Part shown: positions 43,469-53,283 of the stretch, one piece after another | Layout of the letters: each line of letters begins with the position of its first letter | How positions within the stretch are numbered: position 1 is the first letter of the stretch | Assembly (NCBI GenBank): GCA_977006965.1 | Contig: OZ345385.1 | Span: 1,550,001 to 1,614,000 of the forward strand | Direction of reading: 5' to 3' | Origin: Phymatolithon calcareum | Taxonomy: Eukaryota; Rhodophyta; Florideophyceae; Hapalidiales | DNA: 64,000 bases | The notes under the pieces: generated by a model | Seen by the model: only the letters and a program-made list of their open reading frames with translations | What the model was told of the DNA's origin: nothing | Databases searched by the model: none | Position numbers and translations under genes: made by a program

Positions 43469-43910
43469 TGTTGGAAGTGTATCTGCTTTGTAATCTTTCA
43501 CAGAACACTTCATTAGAATGTTGTGATCTCGGTACACGTGTACACGTGTCATCGATTTTGCACAGATGATTCGAAATGATGAGATAGTAAGTTTGGCTAT
43601 GACACGTGTCAGAACATGATTGGAGTATGATAATCATACTCCCTGACTCAGTATCAAAAATGATGCATTTTGGTATATTACACGTGTCATACAATATGAT
43701 AGTGTTATGATAGATTTGTTTAGGGTTAATGGGTCTCCGTCGTCCACTAAGGGCCCATAATTAGATCTAGCATGTGGGAGCCACTTTCGATCTGATTTTG
43801 AGTTCTATATAGCCAGGTTCCGAGACCCGGCTCGACTAAAATCCAAGCAACCATTTCACATCAACCAAACTTTTCTCTTCATTTCATCCCTTCCATAACC
43901 TCCAACAACA
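43469..43910 (+). repeat. 5' LTR of C8 (promoter)
   Basis: The termini are TGTTGGAAGTG and TCCAACAACA (TG..CA). Four ACACGTGT palindromes lie at 43534-43541, 43542-43549, 43602-43609 and 43680-43687. The near-palindrome GAGTATGATAATCATACTC is at 43622-43640, and a TATA box CTATATAG at 43805-43812. The R region and transcript start should lie shortly after the TATA box. Confidence 0.9.
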
Positions 43911-43925
43911 GGTTATGGGCCCAGT
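43911..43925 (+). promoter_or_regulatory. C8 primer binding site
   Basis: GGTTATGGGCCCAGT abuts the LTR and is complementary to ACTGGGCCCATAACC of the initiator tRNA-Met anticodon arm. Priming would need a tRNA cleaved in the anticodon loop. Confidence 0.85.
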
Positions 43926-44540
43926 CAGCGTTTAGCAACCACCGCGCTCATCATCTTCATCATCTCCCGGGCTCCTGCTTCGCCCGCGATCATCATCCGC
44001 CGTCTTCATCCGCCGTCATCTTCGTCTTCCGGTATCGTCTTCTTCATCCGTCTTTTTTTTTCGTCTTCCGCTGGCCCCTTGGTTCGAGGAAGAGGGTGTA
44101 CTCCTTTGTGGACATATCGCGCCCTGGTACCCTCGCCCCGAAAGAGCCTCTCACATCGCAGCACTCAGGCTTTCACAGTCACAGACGCTCGGTTGGGGTT
44201 CTTTCGGGTCCTTGAATCAAGGTGTTTATCTCGACTCTGCTGCCCGGGCCACTCTTTCAGGGTCCCCCGGTCAGCGAGCAGATAAGCAAGACAACTCTGT
44301 TGTTCTTGTTGTGGAAGATTACGTCTTGCAGTACGTGTTGCCGACTGCAGGTTCCGGTGTACCAAAACACCACAAGAGGTATACGGCTTCGCGCCATCCC
44401 CAGATCAAGGTCCGGGTCATATTGATTCGAAGCGACTTCTTATACGGGATAGATTGCCTTGACAGCTGACCTTGTGTTGGCTCGCAGTGGACTCTCGGAA
44501 CGGATTTCGACAAGATTTTTCAAGATCCCCAAGTGCCATC

Positions 44541-47500
44541 ATGGACAGTACGCAAGCATCGCTGAAGGTCGATAAACTCAATGAGACCAATTTCCACTCT
44601 TGGAAACATAAGATTCAGCTTGTACTCTCATTCCGCGAACTTGATGAACACATCGAAGACGATCCACCGGCACGGGACTCTGACGATTTCACTGTCTGGC
44701 GTCGAAGTGACAAAAAGGCAAAGGCCATTATCGGACTTTCTCTCTCGGACGAACATCTCGAACATGTACGAGATGTGGAAACGGCAAAAGAAATGTGGTC
44801 TTCAATTCTCAACATCTTCGAGCGACACACTCTTTTAAATAAATTGGCCGCTCGTCGAAAGTTCTACACTGCAACAATGCAAGAAGAGGAGAAAATATTG
44901 CCCTACACCAACCGTATTCGACAACTCGCGTCCACCCTCAAGTCAATGGGCGTCGATATTGACGATAAGGAAATGGCAATGGCTGTGCTCAACGGTCTCC
45001 CGGAACGCTACGGCAGCTTGATCAGTGCATTAGATGCGCTCGGCAATGAAGATGAATCATTCTCTCTCGACTTCGTAAAAAGCAGACTCTTGCAAGAAGA
45101 ACAACGCATGTCAATGCGTATCGAAGCATCAACAGTTAAAGCCGAGACTGCTGCTCTATTCACTGCGAGACGCGATGGGGAACGAATTCGTGATTACTGC
45201 GACCATTGTCATCGACCCGGACATCACGCGCTGAAGTGCTGGAGAAAATTTCCGCACCTCGCCCCTGAAGGATACAAACGTCGAAATGCAAAGCCAGCCA
45301 AACCAGCTGCATTTGTTACTGACGAATCAGAGCCCATTCGTGCCATGTCTGATTCCGACTTTGTATGCCTGATGGCCAACGTGCGCAATTCCAAGTCCTG
45401 GATCATAGACTCTGGTAGCACATCGCACATGACTTTCGATCGTTCAATCTTTTGCTCTTATACTGAATTGTCTTCAACTGTCGAAATGGGAACTAGAGCA
45501 ACAGCCACAATCGCTGGAAAAGGAGATGTTATCATTACTCTCAATGTTGGTGGCAAAATGTCGAAATGCAAGCTGAGAGATGTGATGCATATTCCAGACT
45601 TTGGATACTCTCTACTGTCAGTTTCCAAAATGGATGAGCATGGGTACGGAATAATGTTCAAAAACAGTCGATGCTTTGTTAAGGCGCATGACGTAACTAT
45701 TGCATCAGGTACTTTACGCAAGAGTTTGTATTCACTTGATCTTGGAGATGAAAATAAACTTAACGAAGTTTCCTGTTTTGCTAGTCTCCAACTCTGGCAT
45801 GAACGTCTCGCTCATGTTCACCCTTCCGGCATTTCTGATATGGTACGTCATGGGGTGGTTAAAGGTATTAGCATTTCTCCCAGTCCAAAATCACCTCACC
45901 CATGTGAAGGCTGCATTGCAGGGAAAGGTCATCGTGATCCAATTCCAAAGACCAGTAGCTCTTGTTCAAAGTCTGTCCTTGATCTCGTTCATTCCGACGT
46001 TCTCGGTCCAGTAGATATTCCATCTCTTGGAGGCTCTCAGTATTTCATCACATTTATAGATGACTACTCCAAATGGACTACGACATTCACTATGCGGCGG
46101 AAATCGGAGAGCTTTGAGTGCTTTCGAAAGTTTCACAAGTACGCTGAGACACACACAGGAACAAAGCTCAAAGTAATTCGGACAGACAATGGAGGCGAGT
46201 ACCTTTCCAACGAGTTCCAAGCATATCTTTTAGAACACGGTATCCACCAGCAGCTTACAGTTGCATACACCCCACAACAAAATGGGGTGGCTGAGCGCAT
46301 GAACCGCACACTTCTCAGCTTGGTGCGCTCGATGCTTCACCACAGAAGCATCGAGAAGAAGTTCTGGGCTGAAGCACTTGCAACTGCTGTGTATGTCCGT
46401 AATCGAGTTACTTCACGAGGACTTTCTTCGAACACAACCCCTCATCACATATTGATGAGTACCGCTCCAGATTTGGGACACTTGCGTGTGTTTGGCGCAA
46501 AGTGCTGGTATGTGATTCCGAAAAAGAAAGTGAAGAAACTTGACTCTCGTACTCGTGAAGCGGTTATGCTGGGATATGCGTTCTCTTCGAAAGGGTATAA
46601 GCTTTGGGATCCAGAGTTGAGAAAGGTGATTGTGTCACGGGACGTGACGTTCGACGAATCAGATTGCAGAATAAGTCATGCTGAAATGGACGTGTTCTCT
46701 GGAACTCCTGAAGTCGAAAATTCCGAAATACATGAGCATACGGCGGAAGCAAAGCAGATGTCGGAAGAGGCGAACAATGACTTAGATAAGAACAGTGATG
46801 AAAGCGAACAAGCAGCCGAGCACGAACAATCCGTACCTGCACGAGGTTCTGACGAAGCTACACCAACGATCGCAAAACCAATTTTGCGTAGGTCAGCTCG
46901 AGTATCCAAACCACCAACTGATTTTTGGAATGCTCCTTCGCATACGGCAATGCTTGCCTTCGAGTCTCTCAACCTAGCATCTGAAAGCCATATGTCTTTT
47001 CATCAAGTGCCGCAGACCTTCAAAGAAGCGACTTCAACTGATAATATCGACTTTTGGTCTCTCGCCATCGAGAAGGAACACTCGTCACTCACCCGTAACA
47101 ACACTTGGAAGCTGGTTCCCCGCAACTCCGACATGAACGTCTTGCCATGCAAGTATGTCTTTAAAGTTAAGGATACAGGTCCAAAAGTTCGTATCGTTGC
47201 AAAAGGATTCCGACAGGTGCATGGGGTGGACTACGGAGAAACGTATGCCCCCGTCGTCAAGTTCACGTCGATCCGTATCCTACTTGCAACTGTTGCAGTC
47301 CATGACCTGGAGTTATTCCAAATGGACGTGGTGACGGCCTTCTTGCACGGCGACCTCGACGAAGACATCTACATGGAAGTTCCAGCTGGCTTTCGAGATC
47401 CCAAGCGTCCTGACCTTGTTTGCAAGCTTCTAAAAGCACTCTACGGGTTGAAGCAAGCACCTCGACAATGGCATGCGAAAATTGACACGTTTCTCATCGA

Positions 47501-48557
47501 CGAGCTTGAGTTCTCCAGCAGCCCCAATGATCCATGTCTGTATGTGCGGCACAAGTCTGACAGTATCATGATCATCGCCTTGTACGTTGATGACTTGCTA
47601 ATTGCCGGAAACGACACGTCCTCAATTTCCTGGATCAAGGGGGAGCTGAACAAGCGATTCGAGATGAAAGACCTTGGTGAGGCAAGTGTATGCCTTGGAC
47701 TTGAGATCCGTCGCAATCGAAAGCTTCGGAACCTTCATCTCTCGCAGTCAGTGTATGCTCAGTCGGTACTGGAACGATTCAACATGGAAAATGCCAAACC
47801 AGCGCTTACCCCAATGGAGTCCAGCTATAACGCGACCGAGATCGCTGAAGTCGATATCACCGAGTCCGTCGCCGACGAGGTTCCATACCGTCCGGCCATT
47901 GGTAGTCTCATGTACTTGATGGTGGGCACTCGTCCAGACATCTCGGACGCGGTCGGCAAGTTATCTTCGTTTTCCGAAAAGCCTCTTACACGTCACTGGA
48001 TGGCTGTCAAGCGTGTTTTTCGATACATCGCAGGTACTCGAGACCACGGAATTCTCTTTGGTTCAGACACCCTTTTAACCCCAATTGGCTATACTGACTC
48101 GGATTGGGCAGGATGCCTCAGGACTCGGCGTTCTACAAGTGGCTATGTGTTCTTACTCGCAGGGGGAGCCATAAGCTGGCGTTCCAGGAAGCAGACAATC
48201 GTCGCAACTTCAACGTGCGAAGCGGAGTATATCGCCTCATGTGCCGCAGCGAAAGAAGCTGTTTGGCTTTCAAGACTTATCGCCGATATACATGGACTCG
48301 ACAAGCCCATCCATATGACTCTCTACACAGACAGTCAAAGCGCAATTGCCACCGGAAGAAGCACCGCTATCACTCAGCGCAACAAGCACATCGACATACA
48401 ATATCACTATGTACGACACGTGGTTGCAACCGGGCAGCTTAAGATCGAGTACTGCAAGACTGAGTCAATGGTAGCCGATGCATTAACGAAGCCACTTGAT
48501 CGCGTCAAGACTGTCAAGTTCGCACAAGCAATGGGAGTATGCAGCCAAGACTTATAG
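44541..48557 (+). CDS. C8 gag-pol polyprotein, intact
   Basis: 1338 residues from the ATG at 44541 (MDSTQASLKVDKLNET), chosen because gag homology with C5 and C7 starts there; the in-frame ORF upstream is leader. Gag occupies residues 1-~215. The zinc knuckle CDHCHRPGHHALKC is at 220-233. Protease active site is D290 in IIDSGSTSHM. The integrase HHCC finger is H420, H425, C455 and C458. The catalytic triad is D486, D549 and E585 (35 residues between the last two). The C-terminal integrase motif is KPILRRSARVSKPPTDFW. RT has D929 in QMDVVTAFLHGDL and D1017-D1018 in YVDDLL. RNase H has D1186, E1229 in CEAEY and D1264 in YTDSQSA. All catalytic residues are kept. Gag and Pol are one frame, as in Drosophila copia. 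Compared with C7 the integrase lacks ~14 residues between its first two Asp. Confidence 0.95.
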   Translation: MDSTQASLKVDKLNETNFHSWKHKIQLVLSFRELDEHIEDDPPARDSDDFTVWRRSDKKAKAIIGLSLSDEHLEHVRDVETAKEMWSSILNIFERHTLLNKLAARRKFYTATMQEEEKILPYTNRIRQLASTLKSMGVDIDDKEMAMAVLNGLPERYGSLISALDALGNEDESFSLDFVKSRLLQEEQRMSMRIEASTVKAETAALFTARRDGERIRDYCDHCHRPGHHALKCWRKFPHLAPEGYKRRNAKPAKPAAFVTDESEPIRAMSDSDFVCLMANVRNSKSWIIDSGSTSHMTFDRSIFCSYTELSSTVEMGTRATATIAGKGDVIITLNVGGKMSKCKLRDVMHIPDFGYSLLSVSKMDEHGYGIMFKNSRCFVKAHDVTIASGTLRKSLYSLDLGDENKLNEVSCFASLQLWHERLAHVHPSGISDMVRHGVVKGISISPSPKSPHPCEGCIAGKGHRDPIPKTSSSCSKSVLDLVHSDVLGPVDIPSLGGSQYFITFIDDYSKWTTTFTMRRKSESFECFRKFHKYAETHTGTKLKVIRTDNGGEYLSNEFQAYLLEHGIHQQLTVAYTPQQNGVAERMNRTLLSLVRSMLHHRSIEKKFWAEALATAVYVRNRVTSRGLSSNTTPHHILMSTAPDLGHLRVFGAKCWYVIPKKKVKKLDSRTREAVMLGYAFSSKGYKLWDPELRKVIVSRDVTFDESDCRISHAEMDVFSGTPEVENSEIHEHTAEAKQMSEEANNDLDKNSDESEQAAEHEQSVPARGSDEATPTIAKPILRRSARVSKPPTDFWNAPSHTAMLAFESLNLASESHMSFHQVPQTFKEATSTDNIDFWSLAIEKEHSSLTRNNTWKLVPRNSDMNVLPCKYVFKVKDTGPKVRIVAKGFRQVHGVDYGETYAPVVKFTSIRILLATVAVHDLELFQMDVVTAFLHGDLDEDIYMEVPAGFRDPKRPDLVCKLLKALYGLKQAPRQWHAKIDTFLIDELEFSSSPNDPCLYVRHKSDSIMIIALYVDDLLIAGNDTSSISWIKGELNKRFEMKDLGEASVCLGLEIRRNRKLRNLHLSQSVYAQSVLERFNMENAKPALTPMESSYNATEIAEVDITESVADEVPYRPAIGSLMYLMVGTRPDISDAVGKLSSFSEKPLTRHWMAVKRVFRYIAGTRDHGILFGSDTLLTPIGYTDSDWAGCLRTRRSTSGYVFLLAGGAISWRSRKQTIVATSTCEAEYIASCAAAKEAVWLSRLIADIHGLDKPIHMTLYTDSQSAIATGRSTAITQRNKHIDIQYHYVRHVVATGQLKIEYCKTESMVADALTKPLDRVKTVKFAQAMGVCSQDL

Positions 48558-48566
48558 TGTTCCTCG

Positions 48567-48578
48567 ATCAAGGGGGAG
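48567..48578 (+). promoter_or_regulatory. C8 polypurine tract
   Basis: ATCAAGGGGGAG directly precedes the 3' LTR and is the plus-strand primer for reverse transcription. The same tract precedes the C7 3' LTR, and its complement is adjacent to the C2 and C6 LTRs. Confidence 0.85.
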
Positions 48579-49020
48579 TGTTGGAAGTGTATCTGCTTTG
48601 TAATCTTTCACAGAACACTTCATTAGAATGTTGTGATCTCGGTACACGTGTACACGTGTCATCGATTTTGCACAGATGATTCGAAATGATGAGATAGTAA
48701 GTTTGGCTATGACACGTGTCAGAACATGATTGGAGTATGATAATCATACTCCCTGACTCAGTATCAAAAATGATGCATTTTGGTATATTACACGTGTCAT
48801 ACAATATGATAGTGTTATGATAGATTTGTTTAGGGTTAATGGGTCTCCGTCGTCCACTAAGGGCCCAGAATTAGATCTAGCATGTGGGAGCCACTTTAGA
48901 TCTGATTTTGAGTTCTATATAGCCAGGTTCCGAGACCCGGCTCGACTAAAATCCAAGCAACCATTTCACATCAACCAAACTTTTCTCTTCATTTCATCCC
49001 TTCCATAACCTCCAACAACA
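48579..49020 (+). repeat. 3' LTR of C8
   Basis: Identical to the 5' LTR except for G instead of T in GGGCCCAGAATTAG and A instead of C in CACTTTAGATCTG. It is followed by the TSD TACCA at 49021. Confidence 0.95.
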
Positions 49021-49200
49021 TACCAAACGCCACAAGAGGTATACGGCCATTGAGCCATCCCCCGATCAAGGACCGGGTCATTCCGACTCGAAGGAATTTC
49101 TTATAAGGGATAGATTGCCTTGATAGTTGACCTTGTGTCGACTCGCAGTGGACTCCCCAAACGGATTTTCGACAAGAATAGAAGACCCCCACTCCGCAAA

Positions 49201-52200
49201 ATGGACAACTCCCAGGGAACGCTGAAGGTCGAAAAGTTAAATGAGACCAATTTCCACGCTTGGAAACAGAAAATTCAGCTAGTACTATCATTCCGCGAAC
49301 TCGACGAGTTCATAGAGGACGATCCACCGGCACGAGATTCCGAAGATTTCAAGCTCTGGCGTCGTAATGACAATAAAGCAAAGGCTATTATCGGTCTCTC
49401 GCTTTCAGACGAACATCTCGAGCATGTGCAGGATGTCGAAACGGCCAAAGAGATGTGGACGTCGATTCTCAATATCTTCGAACGACACACTCTTTTGAAC
49501 AAACTGGCCGCTAGACGCAAGTTCTACACTGCCACTATGCTCGAGGACGAGAAAATACTGCCCTATACGAACCGCATTCGCCAACTCGCATCCACCCTCA
49601 AGTCAATGGGTGTCGATATTGACGATAAAGAAATGGCCATGGCTGTATTGAACGGACTTCCCGAATGCTACGACAGCTTGATAAGTGCACTTGATGCTCT
49701 CGGCAATGAAGACGAATCATTCTCACTTGAATTCGTGAAGAGTCGACTACTCCAGGAAGAGCAACGCATGTCAATGCGTGTCGAAGCATCAACCGTCAAA
49801 GCTGAGACTGCTGCACTTTTCACTGCCAGACGCGATGGAGAACGAATTCGTGACTACTGTGAACATTGTCATCGATCTGGACATAGAAGTGTGAAATGTT
49901 GGACCAAGTTTCCACACCTTGCTCCTGAAGGATACAAAAATCGGAATGGAAAGCAAACGAAACCAGCTGCATTCCTGACCGATGAATCTGAACATGTTCG
50001 AGTTATGTCCGATTCCGACTTTGTATGCCTGATCGTCAAGGTGCGCGATTCTGATATTTCCGAGAAGTCATGGATCATTGACTCTGGTAGTACATCGCAT
50101 ATGACGTTCGATCGTTCAATCTTCTGCTCATACACCAAAATGTCTTCAACCGTCGAAATGGGAACCAAAGCACAGGCCGCAATCGCTGGAAAAGGTGATG
50201 TCATCATTACGCTTAACGTTAACGGCAAATCGTTAAAACGAAAGCTCAAGGACGTTATGCACATACCCGACTTCGGATACTCTCTATTGTCTGTCTCAAA
50301 AATGGATGAGTACGGATATGGTATTACGTTCAAGAACAGCCGTTGCTCTGTTAAAGCTCATAATGACACGATCGCAACAGGTACTCTACGCAAAAGTCTC
50401 TACTCTCTAGACCTTGCAGATGGAAATAAACTTAACGAAGTTTCCTGTTTCGCGAGCCTACAGCTCTGGCATGAACGACTTGCGCATGTTGACCACACTG
50501 GAATTACCGGAATGGTAAACCATGGGGTGGTGAAAGGTGTAAAGATTGCTCCAAACTCACAGTCCACACATCCATGTAATGGTTGTCTTGCCGGCAAAGG
50601 TCATCGTGCTCCGATTCCAAAGTCCAGTAGTTCTCGCTCCACCGCTGTTCTCGATCTCGTACATTCAGACGTTCTTGGTCCTATCGACATTCCGTCCCTT
50701 GGAGGATCACAGTACTTCATCACATTCATCGATGATCACTCCAAGTGGACCACGGTATTCACCATGGGAAAGAAATCGGAGAGCTTTGAGTGTTTTCGGA
50801 AGTTTCACAAGTACGCTGAAACCCATACAGGTAGAAAGCTTAAGCACTTGAACATACAGGACTTCTCGAAAGCACCAAAGCTCAAAGCAATTAGGACAGA
50901 CAATGGAGGCGAGTACCTTTCAAACGAGTTCAAGGCATATCTTGCGGAACACGGCATCCATCAACAGCTCACAGTCGCTTACACCCCACAGCAAAATGGG
51001 GTGGCTGAACGCATGAACCGCACACTTCTCAACTTAGTGCGCTCGATGCTCCATCACAGAGGCATCGAGAAGAAGTTCTGGGCTGAAGCGTTGGCAACTG
51101 CTGTGTATGTGCGCAACCGAGTTACGTCACGAGGACTTCCTTCGAACACGACCCCCCATCACATATGGATGGGTGCCCCTCCAGATTTGGGACACTTGCG
51201 CGTATTTGGCGCCAAGTGTTGGTACGTGATTCCGAAGAAGAAAGTGAAGAAACTCGACAGTCGTACTCGTGAGGCGGTTATGCTGGGATACTCGTTGGCA
51301 TCAAAAGGGTATAAGCTGTGGGATGCGGACTTGCGGAAAGTGATTGTGTCAAGGGACGTGACGTTCAATGAATCGGAATTCGGATTCGATGAGACCGAAA
51401 CCAATGTATCACTTGAAACTCCTCAAATCAAACTGAGTGATGGTACGGTTGAAGGTAAGGTCATTTCGGATGTAGATGATATGAGCATCGAGAAGGACAT
51501 TGACGAAGGTGAGCAAGCAGATGGTGGAGAACAACCTATATCTCCATCTGGTTCTGACGAAACATCTCCGATGATCGCCAAACCCATTCTGCGTAGGTCA
51601 GCTCGGGTCTCAAAACCACCCACTGACTTCTGGAACGCTCCCTCGCATACTGCTATGCTGGCCTTCGAGTCCGTCAACCTGGCATCTGAAACCGGTTTGT
51701 CTTCTCATCAAGTGCCTCAGACCTTCAAGGAAGCGACTTCAATTAAAAATGTCGACTTCTGGTCTCCGGGCATTGAGAATGAACACTCGTCACTAACCCG
51801 CAACAACACTTGGAAGTTGGTCACTCGCAAGCCTGGCATGAACGTTCTACCGTGCAAGTATGTCTTCAAGGTCAAGGATACAGGCCCTAAAGTCCGCATT
51901 GTTGCGAAAGGGTTCCGACAGGTGCATGGGGTGGACTACGGTGAAACGTATGCCCCAGTCGTAAAGTTCACCTCGATTCGTATCCTACTTGCAACCGTTG
52001 CTGTCCATGATTTGGAACTATACCAAATGGATGTTGTTACGGCTTTCTTGCATGGTGACCTTGACGAAGACATCTACATGGAGGTTCCGTCTGGATTTCG
52101 TGATCCCAAGCGTCCTGACCTTGTTTGCAAGCTCTTGAAGGCACTATACGGCCTGAAGCAAGCACCGCGACAGTGGCATGCCAAAATCGACAAGTTCCTC

Positions 52201-53262
52201 ATCGACGAGCTCGGCTTCTCAAGTAGTCCCAATGATCCTTGTCTTTATGTCCGGCATAAGTCAAGCAGCATCATGATCATCGCGCTATATGTGGATGACT
52301 TGCTGATTGCCGGAAACGATACTTCTGCTATTTCGTGGATCAAGGGGGAGCTGAACAAGCGATTCGAGATGAAGGACCTTGGAGAAGCTAGTGTTTGTCT
52401 TGGACTTGAAATTCGCCGAGATCGCACACTTCGAACTCTTCACCTCTCGCAGTCGGTCTACGCTCAGTCAGTCTTGGAACGTTTCGGCATGGAGAACTCG
52501 AAACCAGCACCAACCCCTATGGAGTTAAGCAACAAGAACACCGGAACCGAAGAAGTCGACATCACCCAGCTCGTCGATGAACAAGTTCCATACCGTCCAG
52601 CCATCGGAAGTCTCATGTACTTGATGGTTGGTACACGCCCAGACATCTCGGACTCGGTCGGAAAGCTGTCTTCGTTCTGCGAAAAGCCTTTGAAACGTCA
52701 CTGGATGGGCGTGAAGCGTGTTCTGCGATATATTGCGGGTACTCGAGATCACGGAATTTTGTTCGGTGGAAGTGGGAGTTTGGTTCCAATCGGTTACACG
52801 GATGCGGATTGGGCGGGATGTGTTGAGACAAGACGGTCCACGAGTGGCTATGTGTTCCTTCTTGCAGGGGGAGCCATAAGCTGGCGCTCAAAGAAGCAAA
52901 CCATCGTCGCCACCTCAACATGCGAAGCGGAATACATCGCTTCGTGTGCCGCCGCCACGGAATCTGTCTGGTTGTCAAGACTCATTGCCGATGTTCAAGG
53001 TCTCGAGAGGCCATCCGCCATGACTCTGTACACTGACAGTCAAAGTGCGATCGCGACCGGGCGAAACGCGGCTATCACTCAGAGGAACAAGCACATAGAC
53101 ATCCAATATCACTATGTTCGTGATGTGCTTGCCACGGGCAAGATATCAATCAAGTATTGTAGTACTGAGTTGATGATTGCGGATGCACTCACCAAGCCAC
53201 TTGATCGTGTCAAGACGGCCAAGTTCGCACATGACATGGGTTTATGCGCGAGGAGGTCGTAG
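49201..53262 (+). CDS. C7 gag-pol polyprotein, intact
   Basis: 1353 residues from the ATG at 49201 (MDNSQGTLKVEKLNET). The zinc knuckle CEHCHRSGHRSVKC starts at residue 220. Protease is D294 in IIDSGSTSHM. The integrase finger includes CNGCLAGKGHR, and the triad is D490, D567 and E603 (again 35 residues between the last two). RT has QMDVVTAFLHGDL and YVDDLL with D1032-D1033. RNase H includes YTDADWAG (D1201), CEAEY and YTDSQSA. The frame ends MGLCARRS just before the polypurine tract. The segment RKLKHLNIQDFSKAPK between the first and second integrase Asp is absent from C8. The ORF is open, but its promoter LTR is 6 kb upstream on the far side of C8. A normal full-length C7 transcript would have to cross C8 and its signals. 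Confidence 0.95.
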   Translation: MDNSQGTLKVEKLNETNFHAWKQKIQLVLSFRELDEFIEDDPPARDSEDFKLWRRNDNKAKAIIGLSLSDEHLEHVQDVETAKEMWTSILNIFERHTLLNKLAARRKFYTATMLEDEKILPYTNRIRQLASTLKSMGVDIDDKEMAMAVLNGLPECYDSLISALDALGNEDESFSLEFVKSRLLQEEQRMSMRVEASTVKAETAALFTARRDGERIRDYCEHCHRSGHRSVKCWTKFPHLAPEGYKNRNGKQTKPAAFLTDESEHVRVMSDSDFVCLIVKVRDSDISEKSWIIDSGSTSHMTFDRSIFCSYTKMSSTVEMGTKAQAAIAGKGDVIITLNVNGKSLKRKLKDVMHIPDFGYSLLSVSKMDEYGYGITFKNSRCSVKAHNDTIATGTLRKSLYSLDLADGNKLNEVSCFASLQLWHERLAHVDHTGITGMVNHGVVKGVKIAPNSQSTHPCNGCLAGKGHRAPIPKSSSSRSTAVLDLVHSDVLGPIDIPSLGGSQYFITFIDDHSKWTTVFTMGKKSESFECFRKFHKYAETHTGRKLKHLNIQDFSKAPKLKAIRTDNGGEYLSNEFKAYLAEHGIHQQLTVAYTPQQNGVAERMNRTLLNLVRSMLHHRGIEKKFWAEALATAVYVRNRVTSRGLPSNTTPHHIWMGAPPDLGHLRVFGAKCWYVIPKKKVKKLDSRTREAVMLGYSLASKGYKLWDADLRKVIVSRDVTFNESEFGFDETETNVSLETPQIKLSDGTVEGKVISDVDDMSIEKDIDEGEQADGGEQPISPSGSDETSPMIAKPILRRSARVSKPPTDFWNAPSHTAMLAFESVNLASETGLSSHQVPQTFKEATSIKNVDFWSPGIENEHSSLTRNNTWKLVTRKPGMNVLPCKYVFKVKDTGPKVRIVAKGFRQVHGVDYGETYAPVVKFTSIRILLATVAVHDLELYQMDVVTAFLHGDLDEDIYMEVPSGFRDPKRPDLVCKLLKALYGLKQAPRQWHAKIDKFLIDELGFSSSPNDPCLYVRHKSSSIMIIALYVDDLLIAGNDTSAISWIKGELNKRFEMKDLGEASVCLGLEIRRDRTLRTLHLSQSVYAQSVLERFGMENSKPAPTPMELSNKNTGTEEVDITQLVDEQVPYRPAIGSLMYLMVGTRPDISDSVGKLSSFCEKPLKRHWMGVKRVLRYIAGTRDHGILFGGSGSLVPIGYTDADWAGCVETRRSTSGYVFLLAGGAISWRSKKQTIVATSTCEAEYIASCAAATESVWLSRLIADVQGLERPSAMTLYTDSQSAIATGRNAAITQRNKHIDIQYHYVRDVLATGKISIKYCSTELMIADALTKPLDRVKTAKFAHDMGLCARRS

Positions 53263-53271
53263 TGTGCCTCG

Positions 53272-53283
53272 ATCAAGGGGGAG
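53272..53283 (+). promoter_or_regulatory. C7 polypurine tract
   Basis: ATCAAGGGGGAG directly before the 3' LTR, identical to the C8 tract. Confidence 0.85.

Larger units (their letters stand above)
43469..49020 (+). mobile_element. Copia element C8, complete and young, inside C7
   Basis: 5552 bp with LTRs 43469-43910 and 48579-49020, both 442 bp and differing at two positions by eye. It is flanked by the 5-bp TSD TACCA (43464-43468 and 49021-49025). It has a half-tRNA primer site, an intact gag-pol ORF of 1338 residues and a polypurine tract (ATCAAGGGGGAG, 48567-48578). Everything expected of an autonomous Ty1/Copia element is present. It is the youngest insertion in the nest, because it sits inside C7. 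Confidence 0.95.

Noticed and set aside
44472-44540. Upstream start for the C8 polyprotein
   Set aside because: Homology with the C5 and C7 gag starts at the ATG at 44541; the earlier in-frame codons are leader.
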